From Hippopus hippopus (lineage: Eukaryota; Mollusca; Bivalvia; Cardiida; Cardiidae), in the NCBI GenBank assembly GCA_946811185.2, contig OX328096.1:36902011-36966010 (forward strand): 64,000 nt of DNA, given 5' to 3'. This document shows, in pieces, positions 46,968-59,039 of this stretch. The position numbers and the translations under genes are program-made. The number at the start of each line of letters is the position of its first letter. Positions within the stretch are counted from its first letter, which is position 1. The notes below the pieces were generated by a model. The model had not been told where the DNA came from. It ran no database searches and worked only from the letters and a program-made list of their open reading frames with translations.

Positions 46968-49900
46968 ATATATAAGTAACATTTGCTTTTTTCTAGATAT
47001 ATGTCATAAGTAGCATCACAGAAAAAGTTAAAGTTGGTCAAAAGATTCCCATGCACTTTCACTTACTTGAAATCGGAAAAGGTTTGCTCCATTACTCATC
47101 CAGATTGAATTCTTGTGTTATAAAACATAAGTTGTCAAAAATCATTATTTAATGATAACTATATTACTATTATCATTTTTGTCATAATTTTTTTCACTAA
47201 AACGATAATAATTATAAAATACAGTGTTGCAATTTCTTTGTTTGGCAAGAAATGATAAATCGGATTTGCTTGCTTTGAGTTGATTCATTTTCGTAATTCA
47301 ATCCTTAGGCTCTAAGCGCGACTCAAGGACATTTTGCGGATAGTGTAGGTCAGGATCAGACTGCACAGAACGTACATTCTGATCTTGGATCTATACTGTC
47401 CAATAAGGATATATTTTTGTCCCCAGAATAACTTTGAAATAGCAACATTTGGGTTTTTACTGTCGGCTTGAAAGTTTTATCTAACTTATTTAGTAGGTTA
47501 AGGGTTAAGTCTCTTTATATACCATTCTCTACCAGGCCACGTGATTTTTAGGACGTTTTTTTGTTCTAGGATGTATAAAAGAAGGCAGAACTTCGCCTCA
47601 TAAAATTTTTGTATCTTCAAGTATGTCTACTTGTGTTAAGATATACAATATAGAAACCCGTCCTAATTCCTCACAAACATCAGAGTTTTTTTCTACTTCC
47701 AAAGGCAACATTTCAAGGCAGACAAGTTCAGCGACATTACTACAACAGAGTTTTTATGACTCTAGCCAACAGAAGGAACCATCAAGCTCACCATTAGATC
47801 TTTCGACGACCTCTTTTAGACCATACTCCTCCAGTATTTTTATTCACAGCACAACTCCTAACCTAGGAGCCTACGTTACCAAGCTAACTGACACATCATA
47901 CATATACATTCAACCATCAGGCTTTGAGCGATCCTCTTCAGATTTGTTTACGCTACATTCGGCTACTAGAGTTACCAGGTCATCGTCTCCATCGAACACT
48001 CAACAGTTTATGAATACACCAATTTTCACCCCTACAATACAGTCAGCTGTCAAACCTACTGCGACACACACGGCTACTGTATCCACGTCATCGTTTACAG
48101 GCAATTCTACGATTCCATTCTATAAAGGACAAACGGCAGCAACGCCATCGGCCATATCTTCTTCAAAATGTTCTCAAAATGGAGGATGTTGCACGAAAGG
48201 ATTAAGCCAATTTCCAAGTTATCTTCAGTTTGAGGAAAACCAAACCCCAGGTAACTTTTTTGCTCATAGATCTTACATATAACTTTTCCAATTCTTCGCT
48301 GTGGCTTCAGATGCGTATACAAACCGCCGAAGTTACATGATAACGGTGCTTTGTCTGGGTTTTAACTAAGAATGTATATTTTCATACTAATCAAACCAGT
48401 GCTCATTATGTTAACAAACAATAGAACGCTGAATGTAAATTTTTAGCTCCGAAAAGTTGTGTATGGCGCCGACACCAGAGACTGTATTCATCAACCCTTC
48501 TAAACTGAGACTAATTCTTTGTTTAGACTAATTCTAAGTCTCAAGGGTGCCTATCTCAACCGGCTTGGCTTAAACCTTCTGCCAGCTGGCTGGTCTCGAT
48601 GTTTTGGAATAGAATTGAATTTAGAGTAGACTTGAGAGTAGGTCTCATGTTTGCACTGTTTGCACATTCTGGCGATACTGGTATCTTTCCAGTATAAGTA
48701 AGTACTTTACTGTAAGATTTTGAGTCCAACACGACCGTTGGCATTAGTGAAAATGTGAAATAGGAGGAAATGAAGGAAGAAGAATAGCCAAATAGAATTG
48801 ACATAATTGAGTTGTTCAAGAGCATTGTGTTGTTGGCCAAGTTTAAAATACATGTCGTTTGAAAAACTATTTCCAGGTACAGTTTTGGTGCCATTATTTG
48901 GAGTTGACAATGTAGACTTCCGAATCGAGGTACATAGTCCACCAGAACTACGAGGTTACTTGGAGCAATACTTCAACATTACGCAGTCCACGTCAAGCTA
49001 CCTGTTTCAGATCATCAAATACATAGACATCGAAGATTTATATTTGAAGGCTGTGAGTAAATACTACAAAAACTATTCATTTAGTCTTTTTTATCATTTT
49101 AATGTATAACTAAACAACATTTGGCAATTAAAGCATCTTTAGTTATGTAGGGCGACCTTAAGGATAATGTACAAGTTTGCTTTCCTATTCGCTTACTCTC
49201 AAGCAACCATGGTTTGCGCTTGAATAATTTTAGTTAACCGTTAGGCTGTTAAGCGCGACTTAAAGACCTTTTGCGGATATTGTAGATCAAGATCAGACTG
49301 CACAGAACATGCAGTCTGACGTTGTATCTACACTGTCCGATAAGGAGATACCTTCCATCCCGCCCAAAAAAATACCTTTGAAATAGCAAAATTTGGGTTT
49401 TTACTATCGCCTTGGAAATTTCATTTCACTTATTTAGCGAAGATAAGTGTTAATATGCATCTCCACACCGATCGTCCGTAAAGGCGTCTTAAGTTACAGC
49501 CTTAAAAATTTAGATATTTAGGGTTATTTCTTTCTTTTACTCTTACTTTCAAGCAACTATAGCTTGTACTTTAATACTTGTCATAAAAGAAAAGACGAAT
49601 GAAGAGGAAAAAACTTGAAATCACTTTTACAAACTGAATTATTATACTGCAAAGAAATTTCTCGCGATCTGATTGGATAATATGCCCCGTACATACAGTC
49701 ATGTACACTGGCAAAATTCACGTAAAAGCAGTTTCCCTTTCGAGAGCCCCGTATACATGACTACACTTTCAACAAAACATCCAAAATGGCGGCGTTGGTT
49801 GATACGAGCCGCCCACAAGAAAAACATACTGAGTAGCCTGCACCATATTATTACTATCCCTTGATGGTTATCATTAAAGCGGAAATAATAGATTATTTTT

Positions 49901-52010
49901 GAAAATAAATGAATATAGTTACATATATTATCGTTTGTTGTCATTCTAAAACAAATACAAGGGGTTAAAACGAGCCATCCCTTCGTCAGGTAAACAAATT
50001 GTGAAGTGTCGAAACTCATTTATTGTAACGTGAAAAGGATAACTAATGGTCGTTTGAGGCAACTAATGGTGGTTTACTTTTTGACAACAAACCATTGAAA
50101 TGTATAGTTACTTACCTTGAAGTTGTTTAAATCCATGTATGAATAAAAGTATGACGAATGTCTATCGCAGTGACACCATCAAGTTCATCCACCAAACTGC
50201 ACGTTTTACCAGGTTTCAGTGACGCCAGTTCTCAGTGACGTCAGTCTTTATTGAATTGGGGCACTCAGAAGGGTAATTCTATGTCGTTAGTGTACTCAGT
50301 TTCGCTGAATACATATTGGAATGGTAAAACTTTGCCCTATAATTAATTCGTTGTACGGTAAGGTGGCGGGGGACTTGGAAACTTGTTCACGGCTGTTGCA
50401 AATCATGTCGCCCCTTCGCCCCACGGCCACAGCCGTGAACAAGTTTCCAAGTCCCCTGCCACCTGACCGTACAACTAATACTATACCTCATCCCCCCCCC
50501 CACACACACACATACACACAAAAAAGAGAGAGAGAGAGAATACGAAATGTAAAGCTATTCAACGATTCTTTTCCATCCATGAATTTAGACCTTCTTTCTT
50601 TTTTTGCAGAACAAGAACGATCGGGTAACAAATTTTCAATTGCAAGTACTGTGTGTGGATAAATCACCCGGAAGTATACCGGTAAGAAAACGTGAAAAAT
50701 AGTATAGTCTAACTCATATATCTAATTCATCATCGCCTTTGAAACAAGCCAGACTTTTATGTACCACCCTTGATGTTGGCTAACTGGAAACTAAGATATG
50801 GCTACTTTGGACAAAAGATTTTGCAAAACTGAACATAAATTAGCCCTTAATTATCTTTTTTTTTTTTAATTTGGGACTGTATGTAAAGTTGGACAAGGAG
50901 AGAGGCCTTACAAAATCAAATAAACATAGGAACTGTATTATTTTCTTTCCGAACTGTTTGCTGTAAAACTTAAGCCTGTTTCAAAATGAATATTTGTTTT
51001 AATTTTCAAAGTTATTGTCAGTCAACGGAAAAGCCTTCGGGTTGGCTGACTGACAAAACCTTCAAAAGGTGGCATGTAGTTTGTAGTCAGGACTGTTCAG
51101 GTGGTTTTGACTGTTTTTTTGCCTAATGTTGAGCAATATACTAACCTCTTCTTTGAAAGGGGCTATTCTGTTTTCCTTTTTTTAAAATTAACTCAGCCAA
51201 ACTTCAAAATTGAGTCATCACTGAATTAAGTAAAGTAATAGCTGGCAAAGTATTTGTACAGCAGACAAATGTATGAAACATAGTTTTTCAAAAGTAGTTC
51301 CCTAATGGGCAACTTAGCCTCTTACTTTTTTCTAATATATTAATTTTTGTGCAATGGTTTCAAAAAGACTTATGCGAATTTCACATGATCAATAACTTGG
51401 GTCGACTTTGACGACTCGTTCATATCAGTTCGATAACGACATACATGGTGTCATAAAAATGGACGGATTTATTGACTTCAAACAGTCATCCCGTTTATTA
51501 ATCGTCTGAAATTGCATCTTTTTACTGAACATTACCATACAGTTTCTTTATTCTTGCACAAAAGATATATATCTCATTGCATTTACTAATGTTTTAAAAG
51601 AAATTGTGATTTGGCAAAAAGTGTTAAATGGCCTCTTTAAAGTGGAGAGAGACAATTACAGAGGGGTACCACGAGGGGCTGTATTTACCAATCCTTCTTG
51701 TGAATCTACTTTTAAAGTTGAAGCCTAGCGATCTGACTGGCCGATACATAAGGTCTCGTCGAGTGACTGAGATTAACAAACGGTTGGTGAATACGAAAAC
51801 TGGGCTTAAATTTGTAACAGCAACACAACTCTCCAACATCTTACCACTTAATGAATGTTGTTTTTTCCAGGTACCACCACGTATAGTGAACATTACGATA
51901 ATTGACGTGGATGACACAATGCCGGTTTTTCAAGGTATATCTGGTCAAGAAAGCTGTATTGTACCACTGTATACAGCTGACACAAGCGAAACCTTTGTGG
52001 TAAATTGATA

Positions 52011-52081
<71 letters not shown>

Positions 52082-54154
52082 GCCTTTGGGAATGATCCAA
52101 GTCATGGCCTTATTCCACTACTGATTGACCGCAAGTTGTCGTGTGTCATAGTAGCACACTGAATTAGGTTAATAAATGATTTACCACCTAGCTGAATTTC
52201 ATCCGGAAGATGTTAAGCACTTCCAAGTTAAGAAATATATTACAATGTATAGCAGAGGTAACGAATTCTCTTTCTCTCCTTTGTTTTAGGGACAGCTCCA
52301 GGTCAGCCCTACCCATATCCGAGCCGTGGACGGAGATCTTACCCAGGGACATGGCATAGCCTACAGAGTTTTGCATGGTATTTTTGATATGTTTCCCATT
52401 CTTGGTTAATATGCTTCTATCAGCGAACACCAAGGTTTCCGAATTATAAGGAAAAATTGAAATGAAGAAGGGGAAACAACCAAAATTAAGGCCAAAACAC
52501 CAAATGACATAGAATTGTGGGAGACGTGCTGTCGTGCAAATCAACTGTCAATGATCGAACATTACGCAGAAAAGTATCTTTGGTTGATGAGCAATCTATG
52601 GCAGTTGGAGAAAACGAATATTACTGATATAATTTCGTTACTTTTGTTCTCCCTCTATCAGGCGATTAAACTCAAATCATCTGTAACTCTTGGACCACTG
52701 TATAGATCAGAAGGATATTTCGGTCAGAAGAAACGACCAAATCCAGTGAACCCGAGGTTGTTTGGCCTAGAATGTTATTTGAAATACTGGACATGCAAGC
52801 TTATTTTGATCTTCATTGCCCACAAAAGCTCATTATGTAGCCTCTTACGCACATAAAAGAAGCTCGGCCGGGTAGCTCAGTGGCTAGCGTATCTGACTCG
52901 TGACCTGGAGATTGTGGGTTCGATACCTGGTTGCGGCAAACTTTCTTTCCGGCGATTTTTCGCCTCCCACCTCTGATGCATTTGAGAAAAGTAGTCAGTG
53001 ACTTTGGAAAGAAAGTTGTGTCAGTACTGGTGTGAGAAAGCCAGGAAACACATGGGTGCGTCACTGACCGCCATGATATGACCTAAGCTGTTAAAATGGC
53101 GTTAAACTCCAATACAAACCAAACAAAACGTACATAAAAGTGGAGCAGAATTGTTCGATAAAAAAAGTAACTTGTTTGAATATTTCAGCTGAACCAAACA
53201 ATTATGATTTGTACTTTGAACTGAATGTTACTGATGGTACAGTTTCAAAGACAAAAACAATGAACACGAGCAACCCGAAGCAATATGTTTTATTTGTAGA
53301 GGTAAGCAAGCACCAAGGTCATGTAATGTTCAAATATTACGCTTTAAAGAAAACGCTCTCTCTCTCTTTCTCTCTCTCTCTCTCACGTTTTTTTATATTT
53401 TCATTATGGTTTTTTTTTTCATCTTAAGTCGTAAAACTGAAAATATTCATAGTTACAGTTGAATTTGTTACTTTTTGAAAACACATAAGAGAGACAAAAG
53501 CTTCACAGGAAACTTATTTAATATAACTTTCTTTCTTGTACGTCATGATGCACTTAAAAGAATGCGGAACAATCTTGATATCTGATGAAGATTCAGAATG
53601 CGATAATAAGTCTATTATTTTTCTTAAACGACAGAAGGAAACAAAAATTTTCCTTTCAGGCCATGGAAGAATCTCCAGAGCAGCAAAAGCGAGTGGCAAT
53701 CTTGTCCATCAAAATCATACCTAATGTTGTAATATCAGAACAAGTGCACAAGGCAAGCCCGACTGCTAAACTTCTACTAGAGGTCCTCAGTGTCGTCGTA
53801 ATTGCTGGCTTCGTTTCTGGTTTCATTTTCCTTTTGTGTCATAGAAAACGACTTAAGGATCGTAAAGTAGAAATTACCAATGAAAGCATTGCTTATGACG
53901 TTCCAGCTGTGACTGAAAATTCTTGTTCAAGTCGTATTTCCAATGTGGTGGAAGTTCCACCGATTGCAAGTCCATCAACGATTGTGGTGACCCCTGCAAG
54001 ATCAACCCTTAGCCCTTATGCAGCACTAAGAAATAAGAAATTTATCAGAAGGGAGAAGAGTCCATTGGATACTGCTTTAAGACCAGCTTGGAATGCCCCA
54101 AAACCCAAGATAATACCAATAAGATACAATCCATTAACAAAGAAAAGGAAATAG
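46867..54154 (+). CDS. Mucin-like cadherin-repeat membrane protein (CDHR5-like)
   Basis: Eight exons: 46867-46912, 47570-48250, 48877-49052, 50610-50681, 51871-51999, 52290-52377, 53189-53301 and 53660-54154. They sum to 1,800 bases, 599 residues, with every junction keeping frame. Residues 1-16 are a signal peptide (MLQVIHFVILCALIFG). Residues 17 to about 230 are Ser/Thr-rich, likely O-glycosylated, ending in a cysteine cluster (CSQNGGCC). Cadherin repeat 1 starts at EENQTPGT (237-244), has IDIE in place of LDRE and ends with DVDDTMPVF (337-345), a variant of the calcium-binding DxNDNxPxF. Repeat 2 carries AVDGD (380-384) and VTDG. The transmembrane helix is about 477-495, then a basic 104-residue tail ending in TKKRK. 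Members of this group mediate adhesion at apical membranes in animals; that role is an inference here. The architecture resembles cadherin-related family member 5. Confidence 0.82.
46926..46965. repeat. (CT)n microsatellite at a donor site
   Basis: Begins 13 bases after the exon 1 donor of the cadherin-like gene. Confidence 0.95.
47290..47510. repeat. M4 element
   Basis: 'CTTAGGCTCTAAGCGCGACT', 'GGATCAGACTGCACAGAACG', 'ATAGCAACATTTGGGTTTTT' and 'AGTAGGTTAAGGGTTAA'. It ends about 60 bases before exon 2 of the cadherin-like gene. Confidence 0.85.
49235..49456. repeat. M4 element
   Basis: 'TTAGGCTGTTAAGCGCGACT', the core 'GATCAAGATCAGACTGCACA' and 'GATAAGTGTTAA' at the end. Confidence 0.85.
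49640..50480. mobile_element. M6 element, inverse of the 27.2-kb copy
   Basis: The core 'CATCCAAAATGGCGGCGTTG' is followed by the long arm and ends in a 126-bp palindrome (50,353-50,478) with 'TTGTACGGTAAGGTGGCGGG' and 'CTGCCACCTGACCGTACAAC'. It lies in intron 3 of the cadherin-like gene. Confidence 0.8.
50494..50540. repeat. CA- and GA-rich simple repeat
   Basis: A poly-C run, then (CA)n and (GA)n, abutting the M6 end. Confidence 0.9.
50690..51860. other. Intron 4 of the cadherin-like gene
   Basis: No repeat family recognised. The frame open before exon 5 (from 51,628) has no family signal until the acceptor at 51,870, so I treat it as intron. Confidence 0.5.
52015..52080. repeat. (CT)n microsatellite at a donor site
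   Basis: About 32 CT units starting 15 bases after the exon 5 donor of the cadherin-like gene. Confidence 0.95.
52860..53135 (+). repeat. tRNA-derived SINE
   Basis: The head 'GGGTAGCTCAGTGGCTAGCG' has a good A box and 'GGGTTCGATACC' a good B box. The body follows with 'GTCAGTGACTTTGGAAAGAA' and the tail 'GCCAGGAAACACATGGGTGC', ending A-rich. The acceptor stem does not pair, so this is a SINE and not a tRNA gene. It sits in intron 6 of the cadherin-like gene, 50 bases before exon 7. Confidence 0.8.
53355..53385. repeat. (CT)n microsatellite after exon 7
   Basis: CT-rich run about 55 bases after the exon 7 donor. Confidence 0.9.
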
Positions 54155-54619
54155 AATATGACTTTCTGAGACATACAAACAGTTAGTTCCCTTGATTTAC
54201 CAGAAGAGCGTATCACTCGTCACAACTCGGCCTATTCCGTAACTACATCTAACCCGTATCAAGGAGGTTTCATGTTCTGTCAGTCATTTGATCTTAAACA
54301 TGGTGGCGTCCATGTAAATCGATTAGCAACGGCATCAATAACCACGCTGAAGTTATTCACCGTTATCAGTCTGTCGGAGAAAGTTGCCATCGGAAGTGAT
54401 AGACCACGTTAAAAAAAAGAGTGTACAAATTGTTTGCCAACGGAAAGATATTTTGAAAGATTTCCATGGAAAATTGTTACTCGTGTTTTCTTGTTTTAAG
54501 AGGAGGCTTACAATTTTAAGAGTAGTAAAGCGCTGTATTTCCGGCGAAGAAATGTACCGCGTAGGTGCCTATCACCCATTGTAAAACAGCCGAGTGATAT
54601 GATCAACGGATCATCCGAG

Positions 54620-54780
54620 TTTGCCGAATGAAGAGTCCATTGGATACCGCTTTAAGACTAACATGGAATACACAGAAACCTAAAATAATACCAATGAAGT
54701 ACAATCCTTCATCAAAGAAACGGAAATATAACATGCTTTCTGAAATAAATACCAACAGTTACTTCCCTTTATTCATTACC
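54620..54780 (+). pseudogene. Duplicated tail of the cadherin-like gene
   Basis: Encodes KSPLDTALRLTWNTQKPKII then PMKYNPSSKKRK, matching the C-terminus of the gene just upstream (KSPLDTALRPAWNAPKPKII and the following residues). The match continues into the 3' flank (ACATGCTTTCTGA.A and CAACAGTTACTTCCCTT). The stop codon TAG reads TAT here, so the frame runs on. No acceptor joins it to the gene, though an alternative last exon cannot be excluded. Confidence 0.75.
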
Positions 54781-55114
54781 TCCTGCAGAAGACGTTTTGC
54801 ATTTTGCACGACAAGAGATCGACTTCAATGATATCGTAGAAATAGCTTACTGTAGTAAAAGTTTACTGAAAATAGCACACCCCTTTTTTTCAAAATATTG
54901 ATCGCTTAAAGAACAACTGAAACACGATTTTAGTTGAGTGATTTTTACTATAAATGCTTTCTTTGATTAGTGTTCAAATTCGCTTGCGTTCAAAGCTGCA
55001 AAGATCTTTCTTACATTTATGTCGAGTATGAAAAGCTGACACCTGTTGACTTCGAACAAAAACGTGACATCAACCTAGAAACTGGCCTTTTTGTCTGAGA
55101 TAACTGCGTTATCA

Positions 55115-55332
55115 TTTAACTCTTAGGCTGCTATGGGCGACTCACTGACATTTTGCGGACAGCGTAGATCAAGATCAGACTACACAGAACGTGAAGTCTG
55201 ATCTTGGATCTACACTGTCAGCTAACGCGATATTATTCCCCAAAACTTACGTTTGAAGAAGCAATATTTGGGTTTTTACTATCGAATTGAAAATTTCATT
55301 TCAGTTATTTAGTAGGATAAGGGTTAACGCTT
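55115..55332. repeat. M4 element
   Basis: 'CTCTTAGGCTGCTATGGGCG', 'GATCAAGATCAGACTACACA', 'AGCAATATTTGGGTTTTTAC' and 'AGGATAAGGGTTAA'. Confidence 0.85.
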
Positions 55333-55535
55333 TACCCGACGATAAATCTTAGACTTGTCCAAATTGGGAACATCTACAAACAATAAACTAAATGTGCCTC
55401 AGATGATCGGATTGTCTTTGAAAGGGTAGAAAACATTGTGGAGAAAGAGAGCATTTGCTCCTTTTTCCACAATGTTTTTGCAATTCTACAGACTCGTTAA
55501 AACTCGGAGTTACGTCACAAAAAGTAAGATGTTGA
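55323..55535. repeat. M3 element adjoining M4
   Basis: 'AACGCTTTACCCGACGATAA' to 'AAAACTCGGAGTTACGTC'. The palindrome is shortened. The M4 end and M3 start share the GGGTTAACGC junction. Confidence 0.7.
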
Positions 55536-55539
55536 ACCA

Positions 55540-56295
55540 GTTGTTGAACCACTTGTATACCTTATAAACCCGGTCAATCTATAAACGAACTGAGGTCAAT
55601 GTCGACCTTCGCTGGAAAGTTCGCTGTTTTAATTTGTAATTTTTGACTTCAGAACAGTTATCTGGTCGGTTGACTCGACGAAGTGTCAGCATATCAGTGA
55701 TCAAAGAGATGCATTTCTTTGGTTAGATTCTAAAGTATGTGGTAAAACTATGCAATCCATTGATTGTATCTAGAAGTGGTTTAGCATTTCATAAGCACTC
55801 TAAAACCTCGGCAATACTCTTGCGCTTTAAAGATTTATTTCAGCCTCAATTTCCTTAAACCAGTAAAACATATGGAGAAGAAAAGCCTACTTAATGTAAA
55901 TAAAAGAACCGTGAAATTAGAATGAAAATCGGAAAAATGGTAAGGTTACAAGAATGGTTTTCAGAAATTTTACAAAACTAACAACATTAGCTTGAGAATA
56001 CCAACCCAGTTCTGATATATGTTATAGAGAAAGTTTACACCTGAAATGATTAATGCCTTACGCTGTATGTTAAAATTATTCTTTTTGTTGATAATGTCAT
56101 GTGTTTACGTCATCCCCAAGGGAACGCCCGCCTTCTGGAAATTCAAAAGGATTTTCTAACATACGATTTTGAATAACGTTAGTAGATCTACACCGAGTTG
56201 TGCTTGACCGTTTGAAACAAAATATAGAGCTATTCGATCACACTATGAAATCGTGATCAACCCCAACTAAAGAGAATAGGCACAAGACTTTGAAA
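55540..56295. other. Gene-free stretch
   Basis: No exon or repeat family recognised. Confidence 0.4.
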
Positions 56296-56299
56296 GAAA

Positions 56300-56470
56300 T
56301 TGCCCTTTTAGCACTACTGGCGAAGACGAGGACTTATGCATACTACATAGATCAAGATCAGATCAATATCAGACTTCACATGACGTTAAGTCTGATCTCG
56401 AATCTTTATCGTATGCTTTTCAAATCAAGCCGATGAAGTTTTGTATTTTCAGCCGTTGAGAGAGGTTATA
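56300..56470. repeat. M4-like element
   Basis: 'TAGATCAAGATCAGATCAAT', 'GACGTTAAGTCTGATCTCGA'; diverged. Confidence 0.55.
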
Positions 56471-56479
56471 TGTCTAGTA

Positions 56480-57735
56480 AAAATCCTTTTTTAGAAACGG
56501 CAATGTGAGACGATAGAACTATGATTTACATCTGCATTAATTATGCATATCTTTTATCTTCTTGTTCTTTGTAATCAATACTTAATATCACACACTTAAG
56601 AAAAAAAAACACCATTCTTTGCTTTACAAAAGTAAGTACCCAATACTTTGTAGATATCATTGTGACGATTTTAATTTTTCGAATGTGAGAAAAAATGAAA
56701 AGAATTGTATCCACCGAAAAGCCACAAATCTCCATGCTTAAAGTTGCATGACGAGCCTGTAGATTGATTGTTACACAGCGTCTGATCTGAGGGTTTTTTT
56801 TTTAAAGCAGACGTCGTATAGGCCAATTTTAGAACGCTTGCACTGGATCCTGGGGTTGTATTCACCAAGAGTATCATTACTGTACTTCTGTCTCAAGCAA
56901 TCAGATCACTAACCTTGGAATAAAGTTCTCAGATCACTAACCTTAGAATAAAGTTCTAGAGAAGAAAATGGTCACTTGAGTGCACTCACATAGCACTCGT
57001 AAGTTTTCATCTCAGGTGCCATTATTGTCCTTGTACTACAAAGGTGCTTACATCAAGCCAGACCGAAAGCTGATAGCAACTTTAAAAATGGTGTCCTACC
57101 GTATTTAAGATGAGCCTATTCGGTCCATAGTTGAAACAAGTTGGCTTCTTTACAAAAGAAGCCAGGAGAGGTCAGCATCAATGTTTTCAAATAGTTTATT
57201 GGCTTTTAATTTCAATATATTTTGGTACATGTAAACAAACGAGTAAAAAAGCCGCCGCGTAGAAACCTCATTTGCTTTACATGACGGTCATTTGACCTTC
57301 TTGCCGCCATTTCAAGTCGCATGATCTTGTCCAGTGGTCTTCTTTCTCTTTTTTAACGAAATTCTTCTCATTTTTTCTTCTGCTTAGATTTAGTTGCTTA
57401 ATGAAAAATTACAATTATTTGAAAGGTCATTTGCAGCCATGGCAAATGGCAAATTAATATAACACATCTTTTCTGAAATTCGTCATATAAAAATAAACCA
57501 CGTCTATTTCCTGTTTCGGTTTTTTGATTTCGCTTTATTTACAAAACCATGACGAAACAGACTGTGTATCAGAACAATTTCGCAAGAAAAATGGATTTAG
57601 ACAGCGAATTCTGTGGCAGTCTGCCTTTTAAACTCACCACTGTTGGAGAGGTCTGATGACCTCTCCAATGAATTACCCTCCATGCGCTGGTTACAACTCC
57701 AAAAGTAGCAAGCAAAAACATAAGGTACCGTTACA
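56480..57735. other. Gene-free stretch with a small tandem repeat
   Basis: A tandem duplication of about 31 bp lies at 56,903-56,961 ('CAGATCACTAACCTTGGAAT' twice). Nothing else was recognised. Confidence 0.45.
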
Positions 57736-57739
57736 CTGA

Positions 57740-57955
57740 TAAACTTTCACATTTTAGAAAAAAAATAGACCTGTCCTTATCGAGTGTACATGCAGATAAC
57801 AAATTAAAAGAGTCTAAAAGATGGTATTAAGCTGTGAACTGGTAGAAACACTGTAGAGAAAAGGGGGGAAATACTGGTAATCAGCATTTTCCTCTTTTAC
57901 CCCACAATTTTTTCGAAAGCCTTTTTTCTCAGGGTTGGTTAAAGTGTAACATATG
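57740..57955. repeat. M3 element
   Basis: 'GGGAAATACTGGTAATCAGC' centre, with 'CAGATAACAAATTAAAAGAG' and 'TCAGGGTTGGTTAAAGTG'. Confidence 0.7.
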
Positions 57956-58324
57956 ATGCGGCTTTCGGTGCCATCCGACCTTGGATCAACGCAGTGTAAT
58001 ATCTTGCAAGATATTTAGGAAACATTGGAACTTCAAAACTGATTGAACCAATCTCAGCCATAAAACCACAAGTTCAATGGCACCCATGCTTCAGCCGTAT
58101 TCATATATAAATGGTACAACAATCTAGGCTGATATAACTCGTTTGAACGTTACAAAACTATGCAAATACGAGAGCCTAGAGCATTGACTAACACAAACAT
58201 TCAGTCATATAACGACAATAGCATATTTATGAATGTTTTCTGTGTTTCTTGAGAACAATCCCAGGTTAATGTAGTGCTCTATCCCAGGATATGACCGCAA
58301 GTTCAAGGTCTTCATTTCTTCTCT

Positions 58325-58548
58325 AGAGTTTCCCATCTTTTAACAACTCTGAAGAAAAAGGCTTTTGAAAACGTCGTGGGGAAAAAAGAGAAAATACTGG
58401 CAACCAGCATTTCCTTTTTTTTCCTACAATGCTTTCTGTCCTATCACAGAAAATCGCTATATTTGAGCCATATTTTAAATTGTCGTGTGCAAATGCTTCT
58501 AATATAGACATGCATAAAATTTTGTCGCCTGATAAAGACAATAAACGA
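58325..58548. repeat. M3 element, reverse
   Basis: 'TTAACAACTCTGAAGAAAAA' to 'TTTTGTCGCCTGATAAAGAC', with the centre 'GAAAATACTGGCAACCAGCA'. Confidence 0.7.
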
Positions 58549-58699
58549 ACAAGTCAAATGCGATATCACCTGGCTGATTCAATTCATCTGCACAAGACAA
58601 AACCATGCAAACGAAGGAGGTAAGAGTATGGATTGTAACATCATTCAGTAATGCTTCGGCAGCAACTCCATTGCTTATTTCTAGCTCGGCTGTTTTATA

Positions 58700-58880
58700 G
58701 GAAACGACGAGGTATCGTCATAGCCCTTGTGTCGTCTGCGTCGTCGTGGTGGTGTAAAAAAACTTTGACATTTAATAATATCTCTGTCAGTAATGAAGAA
58801 GTTTATTTCAAACCTGAACTAGTTGTGAACTATCAATGGGGAAACCCATACAAGAGGGGCAGGTGACTATCAAAATATTT
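58700..58880 (+). repeat. Dispersed repeat also at 31,130
   Basis: 'AAAACTTTGACATTTAATAA', 'ATATCTCTGTCAGTAATGAA' and 'GTGAACTATCAATGGGGAAA' match the other copy in inverse orientation. Confidence 0.55.
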
Positions 58881-59039
58881 TTACACAGTTATATCCCTTT
58901 TTCGACTGAGAATTTTCACCGAAAAAAAACTGCAGCAGGGCGTTGGCACCTGCATACCAAGCTCTTCTTTTATTCGGGGTTTCTTAAGTACAAGACAAGG
59001 TTTATGCAGTGCTTTGTCCCGGGATGTGACCGCAGTTCC

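Noticed and set aside
46800..47062. Open frames with Arg-Glu repeats
   Set aside because: They are the reverse translation of the (CT)n microsatellite in intron 1 of the cadherin-like gene.
51628..51870. Upstream extension of cadherin exon 5
   Set aside because: The frame is open, but the acceptor TTTTTTCCAG at 51,870 joins exon 4 in phase and the extra part has no cadherin pattern.
52863..52935. A functional tRNA gene
   Set aside because: A and B boxes are good, but the acceptor stem does not pair and a SINE body follows.
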